Shown here: one piece after another, positions 50,883 to 59,015 of the stretch
Layout of the letters: each line of letters starts with the position of its first letter
Numbering within the stretch: position 1 is the stretch's first letter
Assembly (NCBI GenBank): GCA_005778355.1
Contig: SXON01000156.1
Coordinates: forward strand, 1 to 64,000
DNA: 64,000 bases
Direction of reading: 5' to 3'
Source: Pseudomonadota bacterium
GTDB lineage: Bacteria; Myxococcota_A; UBA796; SXON01
Translations under genes and position numbers: made by a program
The notes under the pieces: generated by a model
What the model saw: the letters and a program-made list of their open reading frames with translations, nothing else
Database searches by the model: none
Told to the model about the DNA's origin: nothing

Positions 50883-53557
50883 TCTTCCTGTTTGCCTGCG
50901 CACCGCCCACGCCCCGGGAGGTCTTCGACGCGGAGGTGGTGCCCGTGCTCGAGCGGAGCTGCGCCGCTTCGACCTGTCACGGCGTGGGCCCGGATGATCC
51001 CCCGGCGCCCGACCCCGCGAACACCTATTTCCAGACCGATGGCGACAGTCACATCACCGACCTCGACGCCGCCTACGTCACCGCCTTGAGGGTGGTGAAC
51101 ACCGACGAGTCACCGGCCTACTCCACGCTGCTCCGCAAGCCGCTCAGCTCCACCTTCGGGGGCCTGCCGCACTATGGCGGCGACAACTTCCGCAGCCCCG
51201 ACGACCCGGGCTACCAGTCGGTCCTCAGTTGGATTGCCATGGAGCAGGTGGGCGGCGAGGTGGCCGAGCCCCTCAGCGCGCTTGAGACACTCTACGCCGA
51301 CACGGTGCAGCCCATCCTCTCGGGGCGCGGCTGCATGCAGGGCAATTGCCATGGGGTGTCGGCAGCGATCCCATTCCGCTTCGATCCGGGTGTCGATGGT
51401 GCATTCCCCAGGCAGGCCACCCACGACAACTACGACGCCGCACGCACCATGATCTCGATGGACGGCGACCCGTCCTTGTCGCGCCTCTTGCGAAAGGGCG
51501 TGCCCATGCACCGGGGCGGCATCGTTCACAAGGGGGGCAACACCACCTTCTTCTTCATGGACGACGACCCCGCCATCGCCGCCATCGAGAGCTGGGCCTG
51601 CGCCGAGCGTGAAGCCCTGGGCGGCGCCTGCGGCGACGTGGTGGAGGGCTACTACGTGGTCGTGGGCGAGGTGGCCCCGGCCGACCCCTTCGTGCTCGAA
51701 CCGACCGACAGCGCGCGCATCGCCTGGTACAGCGACGCCGAGGGGCTCCAGGACCTCGATCTCGGCGGCGACGACACGCGCGACCCGGCGGTGGATCCGA
51801 CCGGACAGTACCTCGCCTTCGCGCGGCGGGAGGCCGGGGAAAGCAACCACCACGTGTGGATGCTCGACCGGGAGAGCGGCGCGCTCACCCAGCTCACCCG
51901 TGGCGAGGGGACCGACCGCGACCCGGCCTTCGGGCCAGACGGCGAGGTGTGGTTCGTCTCCAACCGCGCGGGCGTAGTGGCCGACGACGGCGAGCGGATG
52001 GACACCGAGATCTACAGCGTTCACCCTGACAGCCTCGACGTCACCCGGTGGACGTGGACGCCCCACATCGAGCGCAAGCTGACATTCGCGGTCCACGGCG
52101 AGGAGCACGGCGGCGAGGTGATGTTCACCGCCTTGCGCGACGCGATCCCCGGGCAGAGTTTTGCGCATCCCTTCCGCTTCCCCCCCGACCTCTCCACCGA
52201 GTACCACCAGCACTTCGGCATCTCGCCCGAGGAAACGCTGACCCACGACATGGTGGAGCTACCCGACGGGCGATTCCTCGCGGTGATCGGCGACCTCGGC
52301 AATGCCTGGGAGGCCGGTCGCCTCGCGGTGGTGGATCGTAACTTCGGTCCGGAGATCCCGAGTGGCAGCGACCCGGCGCTCCCCTTCTACGCCGACCCCA
52401 TCACCCGGCTCGACCCGGAGGCCGCCGAGAAGGGACAGACGGCGCGTTTCTACCGCGACCCGGCGGCGCTTCCCGATGGCAGCTTCCTGGCGGCCGTGGC
52501 GGAAGGCCCCTTCGACCTGGGCGACGACACGGCGGTGCCGCAGTTCCGAGTGATGCGATTCACCGTCACCGAGTCGAGCGACGGGAGCGGTCCGGTCATC
52601 GCGAGCACGGAAACCGTGGTCGAGTCCGACGTGTCCGTCTACGACCCCGTGCCCGTCTACCTGCGGCAGGCGGCGCCCCTGAAGGAACGAAAGTGGGACC
52701 CGGAGGCCTCGACCGGCACCTACGTTCACAACGGGCTGGCGCTGATCGACGCGGTGCTCACGGCGTTGCCCCCCACCGGTCCACGCCCCGTGCGCGACGA
52801 CATCGTGGCGGTACGGCTCATCGAGGCGATCACTCAGGCCCCGGGCGACGTCCGGTCACTGCCGGAGTGGGGTGAACGCGCCACCACCACCGGCCTCGGC
52901 GGCTACGCGGCGGCGCGCATCCTCGCCGAGTTCCCCCTCGCCGACGATGGTACCCTCTACACCAGCGTCCCTGCGGGCGTGCCCTTCCGCGTGCAGGCGC
53001 TCGACGCCCAGGGCTTCGCCGTGGGCACCGACCACAACCGCTGGTTCTACGTGGCGCCGGGTCAAACGTTGAAGCAAGGGCTGCGCAAGGGCGACGGCAC
53101 CGCCTACGCCACCCTCTGCGCGGCCTGTCACGGCGCGCTCGACGGCAACCCGGACAACGTCTTCGTCGAGCCCGACGTCACCACCACTGCCTCGCTCACG
53201 CTCTCCCGCTACGAGGATCAGGATCCGCGGCGTCCGCTCGACCCGATGGTGCTCGGCGACGACACGCGGCGAACCCTGGACTACATCGACGACATCTCGC
53301 CCCTCTTCGAGAGCTGCCGTTCTTGTCACTCGGCGACGGACCCGGCCGGCGAGCTGCGGCTCGACACCGAGCCCTTGTCGGAGTTCGACGAGGGCTACGT
53401 CGCGCTCTTCGAGCGTGGTCTCCTCGAGCCCGGTCGCGCGGGGTCGAGCAGCCTCGTCACCAAGCTCAGCGGGCAGGCGCACGGCGAGCTGAGTCCCAGC
53501 GATTTCGCCACCCTCTGCACGTGGATCGACCTCGGCGCGCCCTGGGAGGTGCCATGA
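50879..53557 (+). CDS. Lipoprotein with haem sites and PD40 beta-propeller
   Basis: This 892-aa protein has a GTG start reading MIFLFAC (Cys at 7). Two C-x4-CH sites near the N-terminus (CAASTCHG, CMQGNCHG) and two classic CxxCH sites near the C-terminus (CAACHG near 750, CRSCHS near 815) suggest four haems. The middle holds TolB/PD40-like blades (DPAVDPTGQYLAFARR; DPAFGPDGEVWFVSNR). It is probably a cell-surface electron-transfer or sensor protein. It overlaps genes on both sides (GTGA, ATGA). Confidence 0.78.
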   Translation: MIFLFACAPPTPREVFDAEVVPVLERSCAASTCHGVGPDDPPAPDPANTYFQTDGDSHITDLDAAYVTALRVVNTDESPAYSTLLRKPLSSTFGGLPHYGGDNFRSPDDPGYQSVLSWIAMEQVGGEVAEPLSALETLYADTVQPILSGRGCMQGNCHGVSAAIPFRFDPGVDGAFPRQATHDNYDAARTMISMDGDPSLSRLLRKGVPMHRGGIVHKGGNTTFFFMDDDPAIAAIESWACAEREALGGACGDVVEGYYVVVGEVAPADPFVLEPTDSARIAWYSDAEGLQDLDLGGDDTRDPAVDPTGQYLAFARREAGESNHHVWMLDRESGALTQLTRGEGTDRDPAFGPDGEVWFVSNRAGVVADDGERMDTEIYSVHPDSLDVTRWTWTPHIERKLTFAVHGEEHGGEVMFTALRDAIPGQSFAHPFRFPPDLSTEYHQHFGISPEETLTHDMVELPDGRFLAVIGDLGNAWEAGRLAVVDRNFGPEIPSGSDPALPFYADPITRLDPEAAEKGQTARFYRDPAALPDGSFLAAVAEGPFDLGDDTAVPQFRVMRFTVTESSDGSGPVIASTETVVESDVSVYDPVPVYLRQAAPLKERKWDPEASTGTYVHNGLALIDAVLTALPPTGPRPVRDDIVAVRLIEAITQAPGDVRSLPEWGERATTTGLGGYAAARILAEFPLADDGTLYTSVPAGVPFRVQALDAQGFAVGTDHNRWFYVAPGQTLKQGLRKGDGTAYATLCAACHGALDGNPDNVFVEPDVTTTASLTLSRYEDQDPRRPLDPMVLGDDTRRTLDYIDDISPLFESCRSCHSATDPAGELRLDTEPLSEFDEGYVALFERGLLEPGRAGSSSLVTKLSGQAHGELSPSDFATLCTWIDLGAPWEVP

Positions 53558-53961
53558 TTCTCCTCGCCGCGTGTGTCACCGGGCCCGGCAGCATCGAGCT
53601 GCCCGACGCCGACACCGCCGAGTTCTACGCCACGGTGGAGCCCGAGCTCGGCGCGAGCTGCGGCAACCCGAGCTGCCATGGCTCGGCCGACCGGCCCTAC
53701 GAGGTGTACGCGGTGCACTACCATCGTGCCGATCCCGACGACACTTACGTCGACGCGGAGCTCAGCGACGAGGAACACCAGCTCAACTTCGACCGGGCGC
53801 GCGCGTTTCTGAGCCCGTCCGATCCCGCGCAAAGCCTCCTCCTCCTCAAGCCGCTCGACCCCGCCGAGGGGGGGCTCGTGCATGGCGAGGAGCTGGTCAT
53901 CTACCTCGACCGCTCCGACCCCGGCTGGATTGCCCTCGCCGACTGGGCAGGTGTGCCATGA
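53554..53961 (+). CDS. Small monohaem-like lipoprotein
   Basis: This 135-aa lipoprotein reads MILLAAC (Cys at 7). It carries one C-x4-CH site, CGNPSCHG, in the context VEPELGASCGNPSCHGSADR. This resembles the N-terminal unit of the preceding 892-aa protein, and the C-terminal LVIYLDRSDPGWIALADWAG matches the 'W-I' ending seen there, so the two share a domain type. Start and stop overlap neighbours (ATGA both times). Confidence 0.68.
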   Translation: MILLAACVTGPGSIELPDADTAEFYATVEPELGASCGNPSCHGSADRPYEVYAVHYHRADPDDTYVDAELSDEEHQLNFDRARAFLSPSDPAQSLLLLKPLDPAEGGLVHGEELVIYLDRSDPGWIALADWAGVP

Positions 53962-54143
53962 TCTGGTTGTTCCTTCTCGCCTGTGTACACGTCCCCACCT
54001 GGCAGCGGGCGCCGCTCCTGACCGAGCAGATGGCCTTCGATCCCGATCCGCTGGGCTCCACCTTCGACATGCACGTGCACGACACGCGCGAGGCGATGAG
54101 CGGGGCCACGGCCTCGGCGGGGGTCCCGTGTGGCTGCAACTAG
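53958..54143 (+). CDS. DUF4266 lipoprotein with flavinylation-like motif
   Basis: This 61-aa lipoprotein reads MIWLFLLAC with Cys at 9, then VPTWQRAPLLTEQMAFDPDP, the DUF4266 pattern (hydrophobic, W-x-R, M-x-x-DPDP), and ends in CGCN. Near the C-terminus E45-A-M-S48-G-A-T51 fits the ApbE target motif D-x-x-[ST]-G-A-T with Glu for Asp. DUF4266 genes commonly travel with DUF3570 and ApbE, as here. It is too short for most annotation cut-offs. Its 3' end overlaps the DUF3570 gene by 16 bp. Confidence 0.82.
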   Translation: MIWLFLLACVHVPTWQRAPLLTEQMAFDPDPLGSTFDMHVHDTREAMSGATASAGVPCGCN

Positions 54144-55204
54144 CGGCATTCGCCCTCGCCGATGACAGCGAGACCCTGCACCCAGACGCGGCCTCGGCCC
54201 AGTTCAACGTGTACAGCGACGAGGGCGTCACCGCGTGGGCGCCCTCGGCGCGGGCGCGCGTCGGCGCGGGCAGCCTGACCGTCGGCGCGCTCTGGACCGC
54301 CGACTTCGTGTCCGGTGCCACCCCGGTGGTGGCCACCGACGCGGTGAGTAGCGCCACGCCCTTCTCGGAAACGCGCAACGGCGGCACCTTCGACCTCGAG
54401 TGGGCGCCATCGACGCAGTGGAGCTACACCGCCGCCGTCACCGGCAGCACCGAGAGCGACCACCAGGTGGTTCTCGGCTCGGTCGGCGCGTCGGCCGCGC
54501 TCAACGAAGACAGCACGCGGCTCAACGCGGGGGCCAGCCTCGGCTGGGTGCAAGACGGCACCCGGGCCGACCCCACCCTCGCGGGCGAGTCGATCGACGC
54601 CGCGCTCGACCTCGGCTGGACGCAGATCCTCGGCCCCACCACGTCGGCCGCGCTCCGGTTCACCGGCGGCTACGCCGACTGTGATCCGGCCTTCGGCTGC
54701 GTCGCGAGCGCCTATCGCTACGTGCCCCAGGGCGACGTCTTCCTGCCCGAGCGCCACCCCGACACGCGGGCCAAGAGCGCCGCCTCCGCCTCGATCTCCC
54801 AGGCCTTCGGCAGCGACTACGCTGTTCACGGCTACTACCGGTACTACGCTGACACCTGGCAGGTTTCTGGTCACACGGGCACCCTCGCCCTCGCCGGCGC
54901 CTTCTTCGAGGGCCGGGGAGTCTTGCGACTGGAGGGCCGCGGCGTGTTGCAGAGTCCCGCGAGCTTCTGGACCGATGGCTACGCGGGCCCATCGGAGTAC
55001 CGCACCGCCGACCGCGAGCTATCGGGCTTCACCGAGTGGAAAGCCGGCCTGCGCGCCCGCTGGAACTTCTTCGGGCTCTTGCGGACGCAGAAGGTGGCGC
55101 TCGACGCACACCTCGAGCGGCTCTGGTTCAACTATCCTAACTACGCAGCCTTGCCCGAGCGCAATGGCTGGATCCTCGGGGGAGGCATCGATGCTCGCTG
55201 GTAG
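54128..55204 (+). CDS. DUF3570 outer-membrane beta-barrel protein
   Basis: This 358-aa protein has a GTG start and signal MWLQLAAFALA, then acidic residues. The rest alternates polar and hydrophobic residues with aromatic strand ends (WSYTAAVTGSTESDHQVVLG; VHGYYRYYADTWQVSGHTG) and finishes in ...DARW, consistent with an outer-membrane barrel of the DUF3570 family. D59-F-V-S-G-A-T65 exactly fits the ApbE flavinylation motif and D71-A-V-S-S-A-T77 nearly does. The function of the family is unknown. It sits between DUF4266 and the later cytochrome and apbE genes. Confidence 0.82.
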   Translation: MWLQLAAFALADDSETLHPDAASAQFNVYSDEGVTAWAPSARARVGAGSLTVGALWTADFVSGATPVVATDAVSSATPFSETRNGGTFDLEWAPSTQWSYTAAVTGSTESDHQVVLGSVGASAALNEDSTRLNAGASLGWVQDGTRADPTLAGESIDAALDLGWTQILGPTTSAALRFTGGYADCDPAFGCVASAYRYVPQGDVFLPERHPDTRAKSAASASISQAFGSDYAVHGYYRYYADTWQVSGHTGTLALAGAFFEGRGVLRLEGRGVLQSPASFWTDGYAGPSEYRTADRELSGFTEWKAGLRARWNFFGLLRTQKVALDAHLERLWFNYPNYAALPERNGWILGGGIDARW

Positions 55205-55706
55205 CTTGCTCTTGTTTTGGGCCTGCACGGGCACCGAAGACACCGGCACGGGCGAAACCGAGGCCACGAGCTTCGCCTGCGAGCTGGGCGTGCCCACCCC
55301 GGAGAACGGGTGGCAGCCGCTCGTCGATACGCTGGAAATGGAGATGGGCTTCCAGGGCTTCGTGCTCGCCCAGCTCCAACTCAAGGTGGCCGACGAGGCG
55401 CCGAGCCCGCTCACGGCCACCATGGTGGTGGAGCCTGAGGGCGCCGACGCGGTGTCCGGTTCCCAACCGCTGGTCTATGTCAACGGCGGGATCACCGACC
55501 CGATCCTCGTGTTCTTCACCAGCAACTACATCAGCTACTACCTCGACCGCTCGGCCCGCGTGGCGGTGCGGGTGCAGTCGGGTAACGCGAGCTGCGCGGT
55601 AGAAGGCACGGCGATCCTCGTGGACGAGGACCCCTGCCTCCACACGGGGGACGAGCCCATCTGTCCCGAGGACTCGGGCTTCCCGTCCGACACTGGGGAG
55701 GAGTGA
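55191..55706 (+). CDS. Small lipoprotein of the redox operon
   Basis: This 171-aa lipoprotein reads MLAGSLLLFWACTGTEDTGT: Cys at 12, no basic residue. GGGGGAGG lies five bases before the ATG. The domain (about 28-165) is beta-rich, perhaps Ig-like (QPLVYVNGGITDPILVFF), with paired Cys residues and a final acidic tail (EDSGFPSDTGEE). Family unknown. It overlaps the 3' end of the DUF3570 gene by 14 bp and shares a base with the next start. Confidence 0.62.
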   Translation: MLAGSLLLFWACTGTEDTGTGETEATSFACELGVPTPENGWQPLVDTLEMEMGFQGFVLAQLQLKVADEAPSPLTATMVVEPEGADAVSGSQPLVYVNGGITDPILVFFTSNYISYYLDRSARVAVRVQSGNASCAVEGTAILVDEDPCLHTGDEPICPEDSGFPSDTGEE

Positions 55707-58051
55707 TGTTTGTCTTGTTCATGGCCTGCGCCGAGGAAAGCTGGCGCACGCTCACCCCCTACGACAATCCGATGACCTCGGATGATCCGCTCTGGTCGCC
55801 GCAACCGCACCGCGACAAGCCCACCGAGGTGGCCACCGCCAACAACCACGCCTATGTCGCGTTGCAGGGCCAGGTCGACGAGCCGAGCTGCGAGGTGGCC
55901 GACGTCAACCTCGGCACCGGCGAGATCGTGCGCTGGGAGGTGGGCCCGGCGCCCACCGGCATCGCCGTGCATCCCGACGGCTGGTTCCTCGCCACCGGTC
56001 GCTACGGCAACTGGGTAACACAGGTCGACCCCGACACCGGCGAGATCAATCGGCTGGAAACTGACTTCTACGCGGCCGAGATCAAGTTCACCGCCGACGG
56101 CACCGAGGCCTGGGTCACCAACCGTTGGAAAGACCGGGTGGAGGTGTGGGACTTCGACGGCAACGAGCGCACCAGCGTGGGCTACCTCGACGCCGGCATC
56201 AACCCCCGCGACATCGACGTGTCCGACACGCGCGTGGCCGTGGCCAACGTGACCGGCCTGAGCGTCGACCTCTACGATCGCGTGGCGCGCGAACATCTCG
56301 CCTCCATCGACCTCGACGCCCCCGCCAACGGCCTCGCCTTCGCCGGCGACTGGCTCATCGTGGCCACCCTCTCCAATTCGCGCCACAACCTGCCGCACGA
56401 GGGTCCCGATAGCAACAGCGACGGCGAGCCGGGCGACGGCACGCCGAATGTCAACTTCCAGGACCTGCAGTCGGAGATCGCGGTGATCGACGCGCGGACC
56501 GGCGAGATCACCCATCGCTACACGTCAGACACGATGTGCTGCAAAGACTTCCGCGACATCCACCCGGAAGACACGGCGCTCTACGGCGACGAGCTGCCCC
56601 CCGAGGACACCTGGATCGTGGGCGGAGCCCTGCCCGAGCAAGTGGTGGTCGACGGCGACACCGTGTGGGTGGACTACTCTTCCTCCAACCAGCTCCAGTC
56701 CTTCACCATCGATCCGGCCACCGGGAACCTGAGCCCGGGTGAGGTGGTGCAGACCGGTCACGCGCCTCATGGGCTGGCCGTCACCGAGAGCGGCGACGTG
56801 CTCGTGGTGGAGCGGCTCGCGGAGACCCTGGCGCGCTTCCGCGCCGGGCAGCTGGTGGAGCGGTACACGGTGGGCGACACGCGCGACGGCGCCTTCCCCG
56901 CCACCGACGCGGAGCTCGGCGAGCTGTTCAACAACGTCACCGGGCCATTCACGGTCGACGGCGACCAGTCCTGTGTGATGTGTCACCGCGAGGGCGGCAA
57001 TCTCAACAAGGCCATCGGCATGCCGCTGGCTCGCCACGCCGGCATCAACTCGCGCATGGTGGCCGCCTACCGCGGCGCCTTTGACACTCGCCCCTGGTTC
57101 TTCGAGGGGGCGATGGACCAGACCAACTTCCGCCCGGTCATCAACGAGTTCGCGCGCGTGGAGAACTTCTGCTGCGAAGACTACACGCTCTGGCCGGACG
57201 GGGCCCCGGCCGACTGTGCCACCAACCCGCCCGATGAGTGTTTCACCGAGACGGCCACCGGCTCCGTCGACGCGATCTTGCCCTCCCGCGACACGGAGCA
57301 CCGCTCGCCCTGGCCCACCGAGTACGTCACCCGCGACGCCTTCTTCCTCGCGCGCAGCATCGAGGTGATGGGTCGCGACACCACCTTCGGCGACGCGGTG
57401 TACCTCGAAGACCCAGTCACGCTCGAGCGCGAGCCCTTGCCGCTCACACTGGAAGGCATCACGCGCTCACTGGGTATCTTCCTGCTTCGACGACCCAACC
57501 TCTTCCCCAACCCGAACGACGACGACACCACGGTGGTGAGGCGGGGCGAGGCCATCTTCAACGACAAGACGACGGCCTGCGCCACCTGCCACCCGGCGCC
57601 GGCCTTCACCGTGTCGACGATGTACAATCCCGACGAGCTGGCGATGGTGATGCCCCCGGTCGTCACCCCGATGCGCGACGAGGGGGGCACGAACATCGAC
57701 CTCTTGTCCGACGGCTTCATGGCCACCTTCCCCACCGCCGAGCAAGACACCTGCACGGAGATGTGTGGCGAGGAGGCGTGCACCGACGACCCCTTCGTGT
57801 GCGACGACATCATGAACGTGCGCTTCAATCCCCCGCAGCTGCGCGGCACCTGGGACCGCGCCCCGCGCATGTTGCACGACGGCCGGGCCAACGGGCTCCG
57901 CGAGGTGCTCTGCACGCCCGGGCACCCCGCCCTGCGCGAGGGCGAGAAGGGCTTCAACGAGCGCGATGGCGTGATCGATACCCACGGCGGCACGAGCCAC
58001 CTGAGCGCCGATGACATCGACGCGTTGATAGCCTTCATCGAGAGTCGATGA
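55706..58051 (+). CDS. YncE-like propeller fused to di-haem cytochrome domain
   Basis: This 781-aa protein reads MFVLFMAC with Cys at 8; the stop of the previous gene overlaps its ATG (TGATG). Residues about 20-400 are YncE/lactonase-like propeller blades (TGIAVHPDGWFLATGRYGNW; APHGLAVTESGDVLVVERL). The second half has two CxxCH sites (CVMCH near 428, CATCH near 630) in a layout like di-haem peroxidase/MauG-type proteins (ARHAGINSRMVAAYRGAFD; LRGTWDRAPRMLHDGRANGL). It probably takes part in electron transfer or substrate oxidation in the envelope. It overlaps apbE (ATGA). Confidence 0.8.
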   Translation: MFVLFMACAEESWRTLTPYDNPMTSDDPLWSPQPHRDKPTEVATANNHAYVALQGQVDEPSCEVADVNLGTGEIVRWEVGPAPTGIAVHPDGWFLATGRYGNWVTQVDPDTGEINRLETDFYAAEIKFTADGTEAWVTNRWKDRVEVWDFDGNERTSVGYLDAGINPRDIDVSDTRVAVANVTGLSVDLYDRVAREHLASIDLDAPANGLAFAGDWLIVATLSNSRHNLPHEGPDSNSDGEPGDGTPNVNFQDLQSEIAVIDARTGEITHRYTSDTMCCKDFRDIHPEDTALYGDELPPEDTWIVGGALPEQVVVDGDTVWVDYSSSNQLQSFTIDPATGNLSPGEVVQTGHAPHGLAVTESGDVLVVERLAETLARFRAGQLVERYTVGDTRDGAFPATDAELGELFNNVTGPFTVDGDQSCVMCHREGGNLNKAIGMPLARHAGINSRMVAAYRGAFDTRPWFFEGAMDQTNFRPVINEFARVENFCCEDYTLWPDGAPADCATNPPDECFTETATGSVDAILPSRDTEHRSPWPTEYVTRDAFFLARSIEVMGRDTTFGDAVYLEDPVTLEREPLPLTLEGITRSLGIFLLRRPNLFPNPNDDDTTVVRRGEAIFNDKTTACATCHPAPAFTVSTMYNPDELAMVMPPVVTPMRDEGGTNIDLLSDGFMATFPTAEQDTCTEMCGEEACTDDPFVCDDIMNVRFNPPQLRGTWDRAPRMLHDGRANGLREVLCTPGHPALREGEKGFNERDGVIDTHGGTSHLSADDIDALIAFIESR

Positions 58052-58989
58052 CCCTGCTCCTCGTTGCCCTCGCGTTCGCCGCCAACAAGTCCTTCAGCAG
58101 CGAGGCGATGAGCACGAGGGTGGAGGTGACCCTCCCCGACGATGCCGACGCCGCCGTGCACGCCGCCGGCGTCTTCGCGATCTTCCGGGCCGTGGAGGAA
58201 GAGGCGAACGAGTGGCGCGAGGGCTCGCCGCTCGCCCGCGTGAACGCCGCCGCCGGGGGCGAGGCGGTGGCGGTGCCCGCGCCCACCTACGAGCTGGTGA
58301 AGCGCGCCGTGGCCATCGGTGGCCTCACTGGCGGCAAGTTCGACCTCACCTGGGCCGCGCTGTGGGACCTGTGGGACTTCCGCGCGCGGCGGGTTCCGTC
58401 GCAAGAGGAGATCGCCCCGCGATTGCCCCTGATCGACTACGCCCGGGTGGAGCTGGGAGACGGCACCGTGCGACTGCCCGAGGCCGGGATGAAGGTCGGC
58501 CTCGGCGGCATCGCGAAGGGCTGGGCGCTCGACCGGGCGCGGGACTACCTCGATGAGCATGGTCGCCACGACTTCCTCGTGAGCGCCGGGGGACAGGTCT
58601 ACGCCGGCGGCCAAAACGCCGAGGGACAGCCCTGGCGCGTGGGGGTGCGCGACCCCGATGGCGCCGCCACCAGCGCGCTGGCCTTGCTCGGCGTGACCGG
58701 CGCCAGCGTGTCGACCCGCGGCGACTACGAGCGCTACTTCGAGCGCGAGGGCGTGCGCTACCACCACATCATCGACCCCGACACCGGCTGGCCGGCCCGG
58801 GGCCTTCGCGCGGTCACTGCCCTCAGTCCCGACGCCACCCTCGCCGACGCCGCCAGCACCGCGATCATGGTCGCCGGGCCCGAGGGTGCCGGGGCCATGG
58901 CCCGGGCGCTCGGCGTCGAGGCCTTGTGGATCGCCGACGACGGGATGGTGTACGCCACTGCGGGGATGCCGATCACGTGGCGGCGGTAG
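58048..58989 (+). CDS. apbE: FAD:protein FMN transferase ApbE
   Basis: ApbE covalently attaches FMN from FAD to Thr or Ser of target proteins outside the cytosol. This 313-aa protein has a short signal (MTLLLVALAFAANK) and shows REGSPLARVNAAAGG, KFDLTWAALWDLWDF, the conserved GLGGIAKGWALDRARDYL, VSTRGDYERYF and YHHIIDPDTGWPARGL, ending with the metal-site region DATLADAASTAIMVAG. No lipobox Cys is present, so it is soluble or membrane-released. It is the last gene of the operon, giving a direct link between flavinylation and the DUF4266/DUF3570 proteins. Confidence 0.92.
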   Translation: MTLLLVALAFAANKSFSSEAMSTRVEVTLPDDADAAVHAAGVFAIFRAVEEEANEWREGSPLARVNAAAGGEAVAVPAPTYELVKRAVAIGGLTGGKFDLTWAALWDLWDFRARRVPSQEEIAPRLPLIDYARVELGDGTVRLPEAGMKVGLGGIAKGWALDRARDYLDEHGRHDFLVSAGGQVYAGGQNAEGQPWRVGVRDPDGAATSALALLGVTGASVSTRGDYERYFEREGVRYHHIIDPDTGWPARGLRAVTALSPDATLADAASTAIMVAGPEGAGAMARALGVEALWIADDGMVYATAGMPITWRR

Positions 58990-59015
58990 GCCGGCCAGGG
59001 GAATAGGCCGAACCC

